NCBI RefSeq assembly: GCF_000002985.6
Contig: NC_003280.10
Span: 7,312,501 to 7,376,500, forward strand
Source: Caenorhabditis elegans
Lineage: Eukaryota; Nematoda; Chromadorea; Rhabditida; Rhabditidae
Length of the DNA: 64,000 bases
Reading direction: 5' to 3'
Program-made: the position numbers and the translations under genes
The notes under the pieces: generated by a model
The model's database searches: none
What the model was told of the DNA's origin: nothing
Seen by the model: only the letters and a program-made list of their open reading frames with translations
Shown here: one piece after another, positions 1 to 11,153 of the stretch
How the letters are laid out: every line of letters begins with the position of its first letter
Position numbering within the stretch: the stretch's first letter is position 1

Positions 1-341
1 TATTTCCCCGATGCTTGATTGCGCAATTTTTAAAAAGTTGTACACCTTCAAAGAGTACTGTAATTTCGAAATTGTTGTTGATTATTGTTTTTTTTTTGAA
101 AAACAAGTTAAGAAACATTCAAATATCAATTAAATATCCGTAACAACAATTTTTGAAAGTTATAGTTATCTTTAAAGGCGCGCACATTCTTGTATTGGGC
201 AAAAATTGTCGATGAAACATCGCAAAATATGGGTTATTTAAAAAAAGTTCATCGTGAATTTTTTAAAAATTTTATATTGAATTAGAGCTTCACATTTTGG
301 ATTCTTTCTCTGAAGACGGAACACTGATTAAAAATTTTCAG

Positions 342-756
342 TTATTTCCGTCAACATTGCACAATGGAAGTCGGAGGCTATACGAAGGATTTGTCTGCAA
401 TTCATCCCGATCTTTCAAGCATCTGTATTCTTGACAACTCTCCTGGAGCCTATCGAAAATTCCCACGTAAGTGTTTTAAGAGTTTACGATTTCTAGAGCT
501 TTCTGGAGTTTTTAGAAGGGATCTGAAGAAATATCCTGATCTTTGTTCTGAAGATCAAAAATATTGCTGATTTTCAAATTAGAAGTTTTCAGACAATGCC
601 ATTCCAATTCCATCATGGTTTTCTGATCCAAACGACACGTGTCTTCTCAATCTTCTTCCATTCCTCGACGCACTTCGATTTACGTCAGATGTTCGAAGTG
701 TGCTCTCACGGAACATGCAAGCTCTTCCTGAAACACAATCAGTACAGTACTACTAA
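342..756 (+). CDS. cnep-1: C-terminal exons of a dullard/CTDNEP1-type phosphatase (5' part outside window)
   Basis: Two exons, 342-466 and 593-756, joined through a GTAAGT donor and a TTTTCAG acceptor; the reading frame is kept. The upstream exons lie left of the window. The residues ([28 protein letters not shown], then [20 protein letters not shown] and [17 protein letters not shown]) fit the C-terminal half of the HAD-family nuclear-envelope phosphatase CTDNEP1/dullard, which acts on lipin and limits membrane synthesis. The SCP-type CTD phosphatases are the alternative, but the SWFSDP and [12 protein letters not shown] stretches favour dullard. The catalytic DXDX(T/V) motif would be in the missing exons. 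The protein ends in a short tail, [12 protein letters not shown]. The family call is firm; the symbol is from memory. Confidence 0.85.
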
Positions 757-1290
757 ATAGGAAACGAGAAAGTGTACTGTAGTATTCTCCTCATATCTCA
801 ATTTGCTTCAAAAAACCCCCGTCTCTTTTTGTCCCAGTCGCCCCCATCCAACATCTATCTAATTTTAGCTGTCCTCTTCGAGGTGGCAAAACATTATCTA
901 AAAGTACTGCAACGGGTTCTACACCTTCTCCGTCTCTTTTCCCCTTGAAAAATGTGTGCGTTTTTTATTGATTTCTGCAAAGTATTTATTGATACCGAAG
1001 ATTGTGTGCGTCTAGGCGTCCAGAATAGAACTTTTAACTCCATTTCAGCTCATTTTATTTTTTAGAATCATTAAATATCTCTAGATTCGTATTTCTTCTC
1101 CTGACTCTTTTTCTGCACATTTTTCTTCCGTTTTCAATCATAACATGCAGTTTTATTTATAGATTCATAATTAAATTGATAAGTGCTGCAATCTAACTGT
1201 ATTTCTTTTTGTTCCTCTCCACATCAGTCTTTTTTCGCCAGATGGCCACGATCGTTTCTTATATTATATTACATATATAAAATAATTTAT

Positions 1291-1340
1291 TGATATCATC
1301 ATCATCATCACTATTATCATTATCATCACCATCTCATCCC
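1291..1340. repeat. ATC/ATT-rich simple repeat
   Basis: A run of ATC and ATT trinucleotides in the gap between the phosphatase gene and the convergent small-peptide gene. No coding sense on either strand. Confidence 0.6.
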
Positions 1341-1410
1341 CCACCTATTTATAATAAGAAACCAAAATAACAACATTAGGAACATTTTTATTAATTTATT
1401 AAGACGATCA

Positions 1411-1667
1411 TCAGTATTCGAAGTCTTCCATCATGTTTCTTTTGTGTGTTCCAGCGAATCTCAGCATGCGGCATCTAAAATAATTGACTGATTTTTCGGA
1501 AAATCTAATTTGAAAAAAAAAACTAACTTTTCTGGGTAAAAGATGCACCATGACTCGACGGACGGTGCCAGCGCACGAGATTCTCTATTGACAAGAGGCG
1601 ATGGAAATGCGGACGATGTTGAGATGTAAATGGTTAGGAGCAAGATAAGAGCACGGATGACGTACAT
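1411..1667 (-). CDS. Small secreted peptide precursor (candidate neuropeptide)
   Basis: Two exons, 1528-1667 and 1411-1474, separated by a 53-nt intron (GTTAGT donor, TTTTAG acceptor), give 67 aa. Residues 1-20 form a signal peptide (MYVIRALILLLTIYISTSSA). The mature part holds one cysteine pair, C41 and C48, in SWCIFYPEKCRML, and a dibasic K58-R59 site after FAGTH; a monobasic R31 lies upstream. A CATTTTCAG acceptor sits 11 nt before the ATG, and AATAAA follows the stop within about 20 nt. One disulfide loop of six residues plus dibasic cleavage is typical of small cyclic neuropeptides. I do not recognise the family; somatostatin/allatostatin-C-like loops are only a loose analogy. Confidence 0.7.
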
Positions 1668-4600
1668 ATTTGTGGACGGCTGAAAATGTTTAAATCAAGA
1701 AGCTTTTCCTTTCAGCATCAAATTTAAAAAATAAAATTATCAGGAAAATCAACACTTTCAAGGGAAAATATAGGAATCTGTGGATTTTATACTCTATGAA
1801 ATACATTTAAAGCATCCAAGTTCCTATTTTGAGTGCAAAAATGACGAGATTTCTAATCTATTAACATAGAAACCAAATATAAAAAGAAAATTTCTTCCCG
1901 GGAAACTCATAGAAATTGCTAAATAAGTGTGAGTGGTAAATAAAGAACAAAGGATATGATATTTGGGAAGAAACCGATTTTTCTGAGAAGACAACAATGT
2001 GGGAAAAAGAAATGAGTAAGTTCAGGAAAAAGTATGTAGTGCAACAAGGAAATAGTCATAGATCTCGTGGGAAGTTCTAATGTGGGAGTCAAATTGATAC
2101 TTGTAGGCAAGGTTACGGTAGCAGGCAATTTGGTGATTGTTTCGTTGACCAACTATATATTAAATATCAATTAACCAGTAAAAAAAAAGAGAAATATGAT
2201 GTTAACATAAAGACCCTGACAGGGATCCAAATAAGAATCATGATTTTAGATTTTCGTTAGTGCGAAAAACGCCAAAAAGTTCAAAGTTTGTGCTAGAGCA
2301 ATGAGGGAACAATGATAAAATAAATTATAAAAATAAATTCAATACTTTAAAAGGAATATTGAGAAAAATCATAACTTAACTTATCAGAAAACTTAGTTAA
2401 CTTTGAAGAAATCAGTCTCAATTCATTTCAATTAGTATCGCAAAAAAAAGTTATATGAAAACATATTATATATTTCTACTTTTTCTCAGTTTAATTACAT
2501 TGAAAAAATAAATAAGATCCGCTTTGGCCACATTTACAAAATTTAAATTTTAACTGAGTGACCAAGTAGAAGAACAAATAGATAGATTTTATACAGAAAA
2601 AATGCCAAAAATACCATTTGCAATTTTTTGAACAGTTTCTCTAAAATAACTCAAAACTTCCATATAAAATGTAGTTTTTCGTATATCTCACTATATTCCA
2701 CTGAGACTTCATTCATAATTTACATCCTCAACGGTTCTCAGACAAATGATTAAAAACAAGGTATTGAAAGTGAAGGTGGTGACCTGAATACTGAATAAAA
2801 GATCAGTTGTATGATTCTGCAGTGTGCTCTTGAAATAAAAACTTTAAATCTAATTCCAAAATTGTGCATTAATTATGACAACTTGAAAATCTGGGAAAAC
2901 GATATAATATTGCAGCTTTCATTTTTGTTTTCGTTACGTTTTCTAGCCGTAATATGATCAAATAAAATTATTCTACGTTTTCTCTAGAAGATCAGAACTC
3001 ACAGTCATTGAGTTATTTTTTAAGATCTATAGAAAGTTGTTTCTCGTAACTATTATATGTGTGATTGAAGTCAGACACTGGAACGATGTCCTACTTTTTG
3101 AATAGAAAAAGTCATATGGTGTGGGTTGGTAGACAATTTTAAACTTCAACTGTAAATATTATTTATCATCGGCAACAAAAATTTTAAGAGTTCCAAAAAC
3201 TTTTCTCAATTGGGAATATTTTTGTGCATTAACATTTCAAGAAAATCCGTATTTTTTATATTAGTCTTGCACCCAATTGCTTTAATATGACAGCTTCAGG
3301 TTTTGCCTATTTAAATATAGAGAAACATTTGTGTGCATATTTTTAAAAATTATGGTTGTGCTTTACGAAAACTTATAATAGCCTATGGAAACTTATTCTA
3401 GTACTTTTTTCGATTTATGAGCTTACTGTTGGAAAGAATAATTTCCAATAAAATTATAAATAGATTATCTTATTTTTAAGTTTACGAAAAAATAACATTT
3501 TTAGGAGCAAGAAACCCTTTTGAAGCGAACACATTTGCTCCAGATAAATTCCATATTTAACCATGGTTAATTTCTAAATGCGACAGCTGTGAAGGTTAAA
3601 AATGGAATGAGACATGATTTGAAAGGGATGAGTCTGCACTGCAACGTACACAACATATAAAAGGATCTCGAGAACAATGAAAACATTCTTAGAATATTCC
3701 AAGATATTTCAATTTGCACTCTTTTATCTGGGGTTTTTTCTCACAAGCTTTGGTATAAGGTGCATTAGAATTGTGCAGTCAACAATGGAACACCTCATTT
3801 TCCTATATATTCAATCAAGAAAAAAACCACGACAGGTTCGTATTCAAAATTAAATTGCGCTGAAGTTAATTTTATTGTTTTCTTTCGGCTTGGATATGGG
3901 TAAATCTGTATTTGCTGGATTGATGACGACTATAAATTTAAAGAAAGAACGTGCATAAACAATTGAAAAAGGGCACAGATTCCATGAACTGATAGAATAG
4001 TCTAACATAAGAAATGACGTGAAGAGTGTAAAATGCAAAATGAAATTGAGAACAAAAAGAATTGGGGGAAGAAGGGGGAGATAACCATTTTAAGAAAATG
4101 AGGAGTTAATGGTGAAATGGTGGGTGGGAAGAGCTTCTGTAGTTGGTTGAGGGGGTGCAAAATGAGTTACTGAATTAGTGTAATTAATTGTTCATTGGAC
4201 CAACTTGAGGAGTACTGTAAATATCAGGAAGTTTATTCAGAAGGTGGAAGAAAATTCAAACAAGTTAAAAGTGTTAATATGTTTTACATTTAAAAATTCG
4301 GATTCTTTTAAATTTTAATTTGAAAAATCAGGCTATCAAAAATCAAACAAAATTCTGTGGGTTATAGTTTGCAATGCATTCACTACTAGCTGCCTTGAAC
4401 CCTGTCACGAGTATGGCATTTCATATGTATAGTATACCGTACTCTCGATTGCATTTTTAGACTTGTATCAGACGATAACACGTTCTTTATAACCATTTCC
4501 TATAACAAAAATGTAAAGATAGACATCACATTTCTGGCTAAAAATTTCAGCTTGTATCTGCGCGTTTATCATGCAGAAGTAAAAAACAGAATTTTTACTG

Positions 4601-6138
4601 AAATCGCGATTTTTGAACAGCTTATTAAAACATGTTTCTCTAAATTAAATGGTTAAAAAAGCCTAAACAACTAAAAATCCTTGAGTTTATCAAGAAAAAA
4701 ACAATCAGAAATCTTATTCAGAAATGAAAGTCACGAATGGACCGGAAAGCTTTACTAGGAACACCATTAATATCATTTGTTTATCTTTACTAATTTTCAG
4801 AAAATCTCTGAAAACCACCTGTCTCTGAAATATTGCTGGTCGGAACAAAACCAGTGACTTTATCAAGAGTTGAAGCTTCCCACGATTCAACAACTCGTGC
4901 AATCAGTGTGACATACGTGGGAATCGAGTGACTAGTGGAAGACGTCAAATATCACTTTCAGAGGTGGGAAAATGACTGGAAGTTTCTTGATGACTAGTTG
5001 AGACAAAAGAAGAATTCGTTTTTATTGGTCAGACTATCAAAATATTATAGAGAAGAAAAATAATGAAGTGGTCAAAGTGAAATGAATTTGAGGTGACTAT
5101 GGAGTGACATTTGCATGGAAAAAGAGATATATTTTGGAAATCCAACCAAATCAAAAAGGAAATATGAGTCGTCTGGTGACAGGGCGCACCCTAATGTACG
5201 AAATGACGTCGCGATTCATATTTGGAAAGTATAATAATTTCGAAAGAACATGAGCAATTTCAGTTAAATGTTGAATCGTGTGTGAGTTGTTGCCAAATTT
5301 TTATTAATGAGAAGGGATCGACTTTATTTTGTTTTATTTTATTTATTTTATTTGTAAGTACAATTATAGAGTAGTGACCTTTAATTTATGAAATATGGGA
5401 AATTAGAAAAACAATAATTTTAATTCCCATAAAAACTAGAAATTTGAATTAGGATCCATTTATGGCCAAGTTTTGAGAGAGACAAAATCACACGAATTCA
5501 GCTAAAAAAGGACTGCTTGTCATCATTTGATATTTGAACGCTGTATTCGTTTTATTTGTAATTCATAACTGCTACGGAACATTTTAAAAATCGTTTGTTT
5601 TTTTTTTGACAGAAAATAGAAGCATTTTATTTTTTAGCAGTCTGGCTTATTTTGTGTTGTTCATAGACATTTAGTTCTTAGCAGTATGAAAAAAAAACAC
5701 TGCTGAAAATCAGTTTTTAAACCCACAAAATTGAAATTTAGGGAATAATTGGCATAAAATTGGAACCACTATGAGCAGTTGTTATGAAGAAATAAAAAGG
5801 CTAGGATTGGACTACTTCTATAAGATGTTATTTGAAACGTTAATGAATGACTTTATACAAAATTAACGTTACTTGAGAGGTAGAACAATTGAAAATTACT
5901 CTCAAAAATTTTAAGATTTATCAAAAGTCAAAGTTTTGGCAAATTACCAACTTAAAAAAAAAGTTCCAATATGGTAGTTTCTGGGAGATTTCTCCAGTTT
6001 TTGCAATTTTTTTTGGTAGAACTTTAAAATAATCCCTCCATGATTTTTTCAAGTTCGCCATAATCCAATTTCAAGTTCGCCATAAATTTAAAATCAAATC
6101 TGATAGTGATATATGTACTTAAAAATAAATTTCCTAAA
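1668..6138. other. Long gene-free stretch
   Basis: AT-rich DNA with many poly-A/poly-T tracts. I saw only short chance reading frames with no splice-consistent partners. It contains a TTTTA pentamer run near 5323-5350. It includes the upstream region of the small-peptide gene. Confidence 0.5.
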
Positions 6139-6140
6139 TA

Positions 6141-7261
6141 CACAGTTAAAATGCGATGTGCGCATAGTGGATGAAGAGCCATAATGCGCGCATTGCGTGT
6201 GGCGACCACCATCAAGTTGATTCGTAGAATCCGGAAGTGTCTATTGTTTTTCATGCCTTTTTTCATGCCTACTTATGCCTATTACTTATCAGCGTTATAA
6301 TTAACCTTTTAAATAATACTAGAAACAAAATTTTTTACAGATTCTTCTATTCGAGCAAGAGACGAAAAAAAAACGACTTCAGACCAGATTGTCTAGGTAA
6401 AATGGATCCTACCAAAAAATAAGCTCAATTTTATTATTTTCCAGAAAACACTGTTGTCGAACAAGGAAATGATGAATATGAACCAGAAAATGATGAGGAG
6501 ACAACCTATCCGGATGATGAAGGAGATTACGATACTTCGATAGGAGTAGTGGCGGAGAACATCAACGTGGAGAATTTCGAAGAGGACTTGGATATCAATA
6601 TGGATATCGGAACGGAAAACGAAGAAAATGATACATTAACAGGTATTTATTAGTTAAAAATATCTAAAATTCTAAATGAAAAGAAATGTCTTCACTTCAA
6701 AATTATCCGCGTTCAAAAACTACAAAAACCTCAAATTTCACTGAAATACCTAGAATAAATTGAATAAAAGCCTAAAAAATTTTTTAGATGCCGGCTCAAG
6801 TTCGCGGAATAAGAAATAGAAGAGATTCCACCAACTCAAGGACATTCCAAGGCCCCCGAGCTTCCGACCCATGAGCAAAGCACGAGAAATGAAGATTCGA
6901 GTGATGCCGATGAGTCCAAGGAGGATGAGGACGAATAATAAGTAATTGTGTTGTTTCAGAGTTCAATTTGTTGTTACTATTCACTGTTATTGTTGTTGTT
7001 TACTTACTCATACTTTGTAATGAATGCGTTTTTGAATAGAAAATTGTCTAAAATGCTCAGAATTTGTAAGGTTTTCTGGTTTTATTATCAATAAGAGAAT
7101 CCACAATGTGTTCATAATTTATGTTCGCGATGCTCGCAAAATGCATCTCAAGTTTGCGATGGACGCACAATGCGCGCGCAATGCGCATCATTTCCGGTTC
7201 CCTTTTCTCCCATGCGCGATCCACGCCGAAAGCACTATGCGCACATTGCATTTTAACTGTG
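6141..7261. mobile_element. 1.1-kb DNA element with terminal inverted repeats and TA target duplication
   Basis: The left end (6141-6169) and right end (7233-7261) are inverted repeats of 29 bp with a single mismatch, beginning CACAGTTAAAATGC. TA flanks both ends (6139-6140 and 7262-7263), as for TA-inserting families such as Tc1/mariner-like or PIF-like elements. Inside both ends there are more copies of a palindromic ATGCGCGCATTG-type motif, like subterminal repeats for transposase binding. The element encloses a spliced acidic-protein gene (6184-6938). No transposase motif was seen, so it looks non-autonomous or carries an unknown protein. Confidence 0.7.
6184..6938 (+). CDS. Acidic, lysine-patch protein encoded inside the TIR element
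   Basis: Phase-compatible exons are 6184-6236, 6341-6396, 6445-6642 and a last exon of either 6820-6938 or 6788-6819. The protein starts MRALRVATTIKLIRRIRK, has a basic SSKRRKK patch (possible nuclear signal), then about 65 very acidic residues with many Glu, Asp and Asn. The 6820 acceptor gives a long acidic tail ending ESKEDEDE before two stops, but its polypyrimidine tract is poor. The 6788 acceptor (TTTTTAG) is better but stops after DAGSSSRNKK. The first donor (GTGTCT) is weak. The gene lies wholly between the inverted repeats. Function unknown; an accessory element protein or a captured host gene are both possible. Confidence 0.45.
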
Positions 7262-7263
7262 TA

Positions 7264-8115
7264 ATGCAAAACTAAAACGCTTCGTTTTCTTGAGCACTGA
7301 ACCATGGCCGATTTATACACTTTTGGCCATTAACATTTTTTCCCACAATTTAATGACGTCCTTCTTTTTCTTATTCATTTTTCAGATAAAATTTATATTT
7401 ATTTAATTATTTATTTGCTCCAAAATCAATGGAAAGTACTGGGGTTTTGTGTGAGGGACGGGGGTAGAAAGTGGTTACCTGTAAAGAAACCATCAATTAA
7501 ATACATTATATATATATAATATTGATTAAATTACTGACAAAAAAAAAAGAGAAAACGATGAAATGAAATGAGATTTTAGGATATACAGAAGAAACCAAGA
7601 AAAAGTGTTCCTGTTTTTCTCATTGTTTCTTTGTGTTTTGGATCTTGTGAGGATGGATGACTAGATTTAAGACAGGGTAATGAGATTATTGAGGAAAAAA
7701 GAAAGAAAATAGGTCCCGTGTAAACATACGGAACAACTAAAGTGTGAATGAACTCATCTATATCTAGAATGTACAAAATGATGTCAGAAATGACAGTTGT
7801 GGAACAAGAAGACTTGATACATAGAAGACTGTTTTCATTAAATGAACAAAAAGTGAATGTTGAAGAGATGGAAGTGAACGATTCGATGAGGATGAACAAT
7901 TTGATGGAGTTTAGCAGAAATCGGTCACATTGAACACGTTGATGTCTCGGTTTGCGCCACAGCAACTGAAAATTTAGTTGTTTTTATTTATTTTTAATAC
8001 AAATTTTCAATACAATTGATTTTAATTTTTTGGCATTTGAAAAATCATAGTTTCTTTGATGTTATCACAAAATAAATGAGATCATCGTTTCTTTTTTAGT
8101 TATTTACAGCTAAGC
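7264..8115. other. Intergenic and 3' end of the transporter gene
   Basis: Holds the likely 3' UTR of the minus-strand transporter (AATAAATAAA on that strand near 7985). A minus-strand reading frame of 129 codons (7576-7965) follows a TTTTCAG acceptor, but it has no recognisable domain and I did not call it a gene. Confidence 0.4.
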
Positions 8116-10401
8116 TTACACATTTTTGACTTGGAATGTAGAATTGTAGGTGGTTTCAGTGAATAACCGTATATAACATGGTTCGGTAAACTTTGCTTTG
8201 ATCAGTTTGAGAACTCCTTGATATGATCCGAGCACTCCACCAAGAATGGCTCCGAAGATGATGATAAGGTTGATAATCAAAACAGTTTTGTCTGTCCGAT
8301 CCAATACTCTGAAATAAATGCTCTTATAATTTTCATATTTTTGAAATTCAAACTCACTCTCTGAGTGTTGGAATCTTTCCTTTCCTCCATTCCTCTTCTG
8401 TGGCAGCTTCTGAGTACAAGTAGAAAAGTGAAGGAAGGACGGCACATCCCATTGGAATTGTTGAAGCTCCTGAATTATAAATTATTGAAATAAATTTCGA
8501 TTGAGTGTCAACATATACGTACCAACAAGATTCATAACAGGTTGGAAATCTGGAACAGTCAGTGCGACAAAAAGAACCAAGAATAGAACAATAGTTCTAG
8601 TAATAACTCTTCCAATTCCAAAGGCATGTGAGATCTTTGCATAATGTTCAACTTCTTGATTTAATGGATTAATTACAATTACAAGAGTCATTATACAATG
8701 AAATGAGATCATCAAATTGGCAAGAAGCTGAAAAGATTTCGAAGGTATTGATTGGTTTTTGTTAAATTTCATTACCTGCAATGAAGGACTTTGAATACTG
8801 TAAATAACTGAATCAGTCATTGAATCTCCATAAACCACAAATGCAAATATACAGAGTGGAAGATAAAGAATGACAACACCCAAGAATCCAGCAAATATCG
8901 ATTTTGTGAAATCTCTTGGATTCTTCATATCGTGTTGAATTGTTGGAAATACGTAGTGCCCAGAGAAAGCAAACAAAAAGATTCCAAACGAAAGAATTGT
9001 TGATGTGCTTGTTGTCACTGGATATGATACAGCTGAGAAACATGCAGTCGAGTCCAAAGCAATTCCAGTATGGATTGAGACAACTGCGATTACTGTAGTC
9101 AACATGGCGAACACAATGACAACCCTGGAAGTTGAGTATTTGAATAATTGAATTTGATTTGATAACAAAACAAAAAATCGTTTACCAGAACTCTCCTGGA
9201 CTTGCCAACAATGTGAATGGCCAAATGAGGAATGCAAGTACAGTAATTACCTGAAAATGGAACTTCAGATCATATTATTTTGGAATAAAAACTTACTAAA
9301 CAGTTAGAAATGCTATCAACGTGTAGAACATGGCTAATGAAGAAATGAATAATATTTGCTGACAGCAGAAGGTATACAACTGATACACCAAATTGAGTTA
9401 CATTACCAAGAACTGACGTGAACCGTCTGAAAATATATCCTTTAGCGGATATAATAGAAACAATAAAAACGAACTGCATATTGGTTCCCATTGTTCTTTT
9501 TGCCATCTCTGGAAACGGTTTCCGGCAGACACCAATATGTGGATTCCTCTCCATTATTTTGTTCCATACCTTACCGAGAAGGTATCCAGTGTATTCGAAA
9601 CTAACTGCTACAGTAAGCATTATAAGTATACCCATTGGAAGTCCAGACAATTTGAATGCGACAGGCATTGCTACAACTCCTCCTCCAACCATATCGGCAA
9701 TGATAAATATTGCTGCGATCACCCATCCGATTTTGTGCTTCCCAGGTTGTGGTGCTGGAAATATAAGCATTTGTTTAAGAAATGTTTCTTTTTGGTATTT
9801 ATTCGTTGAGCTCCGTCCAAGGTAATCACCAGCTTAATCTAATGAAGTAACAAATTTCAAAATTCAGTAATATCAAATAAAATCGGTTGTGCTCTGTTCT
9901 TATTTCTACGTTTCTTCCTCTCTGGTAATTTTTGTAAATAAAAAAACTTTAAACTCATATGATAGACTAGCTTTAGACGCTTTATGAGACAAAACTAATA
10001 CGAATTATAGAATGTCATTCAATAAATGTATAGTTTGAAATTTGATCCCTTAATTTGACATATTTTCCATACTAGACTTGCAGCCCTTGCTCAACTTCCA
10101 TCTCGAATCTTGTTTTTGTTTATCAAAAAATTGTCAACTGATAAAATACGTGCTAAACACAAGTTTTCACAATAAAACATTTTTGATAAAACTAAATTCA
10201 GTCGAGATCTAACCCGTCAAAGTAGAACAGGGGGTGCAAATAGGGAAAATTCGGTATGACTGTACAAATTCCAAGAAAGTTTCAGATTGACTTACCAACT
10301 TGTGTCGTTGACATGCACATTTCGGAATAACAGTTATTGATGTATGGATCGGCCGAAAGGTGCCCGCTAGAAAGCAGACTCTTACTTTGTTCCGCATTCA
10401 T
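8116..10401 (-). CDS. Amino-acid/auxin permease family (AAAP) transporter
   Basis: Eight exons with matching phases: 10296-10401, 9475-9754, 9297-9426, 9186-9250, 8776-9124, 8523-8727, 8358-8469 and 8116-8308, giving 479 aa. An acceptor (TCTTACAG) lies 11 nt before the chosen ATG. After a polar N-terminus of about 40 residues come around ten hydrophobic segments, beginning with IGWVIAAIFIIADMVGGGVV, whose glycine-rich first helix is typical of the SLC32/SLC36/SLC38 superfamily. Other family-like stretches are FAFSGHYVFPTIQHDMKNP and NPLNQEVEH. It is likely a plasma-membrane or lysosomal amino-acid transporter; the substrate cannot be read from the sequence. I do not know its symbol. Confidence 0.9.
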
Positions 10402-10641
10402 TATGATAACTCCTGTAAGATTGGGTAAGAATGGCATGTCAGTAGTGAGAGTGCGGGAGGTCAAGCGGGAAAGTATAGTTTCAGAGAGCACTCGAATGGG
10501 TGAGCACACTAGGTAAGCAGTGGGAGTGGCTCAAAATATTTGTTTATGAAAGTTAAATCCTAATGTTAAATACATTTATTTTTTGTACTGAAAGAATTCT
10601 TCAGCAAAGCATGTTTTTTTGTGGAAAAATAGAGAAAGAGG

Positions 10642-11153
10642 TCAGAGGAGGAAAAAAAGAAAAAGAAAGAAGGAATAGACAATTTTGGTAGAGAGGTCTA
10701 ATCTATTGTTCAATGAAGACTGCTTATTTGAACCTTTTTTGATGTGTGATTTCTTAACGATGATCATCTGCATTTGCTCTCTCAACCTCTTCTGTTTCAA
10801 AAAAGAAAACAAGAAGCAATAATAAACACACAAAAAGTTGGACGTCATTCGGAATTTCCGAGTGTTCATCTTCATCATTCTCAGCTTCTTCTCATATGTC
10901 ACTCCATATGCTATTCTCTCTTCCGTTTCTCTCTCGGTCCCTAGGAATGTTCGACGACAGTTGTGAAGTTAGTTGTGTGAAGCTCACGAGGTCTCCTGAG
11001 TCTCTTGAAATCAGTTACTATCACCCTTTTGCCGACATGTGCTACTTTTTGAGCGTTGTTAATTGATGAGCATGTACCTAGTTGTTTTCTTCTTTCAATA
11101 CACGTACACTTGACAAATTGAAAAAACATTAGAAACATGAGAAATAGGGTCAT
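10642..11153 (-). CDS. Possible small secreted basic protein
   Basis: Exon 1 (10988-11153) begins MTLFLMFLMFFQFVKCTC, a signal-peptide-like stretch, and an acceptor (CTTCTTCAG) lies 3 nt before the ATG. A 47-nt intron (10941-10987, GTGAGC donor, TTCCTAG acceptor) joins in frame to 10642-10940. The second exon encodes a basic stretch (YEKKLRMMKMNTRKFRM) and then lysine-rich sequence. A further 36-nt segment (10792-10827) has GT and AG ends but is too short to be a normal intron. No family recognised. The start and first intron look real; the 3' end is uncertain. Confidence 0.4.

Noticed and set aside
7576..7965. 129-codon minus-strand frame after a TTTTCAG acceptor
   Set aside because: It overlaps the likely 3' UTR of the transporter and has no recognisable features. 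A 61-codon frame on the other strand is equally open.
10792..10827. 36-nt intron within the small secreted-protein gene
   Set aside because: Below the usual minimum intron length in these nematodes; treated as exon sequence.
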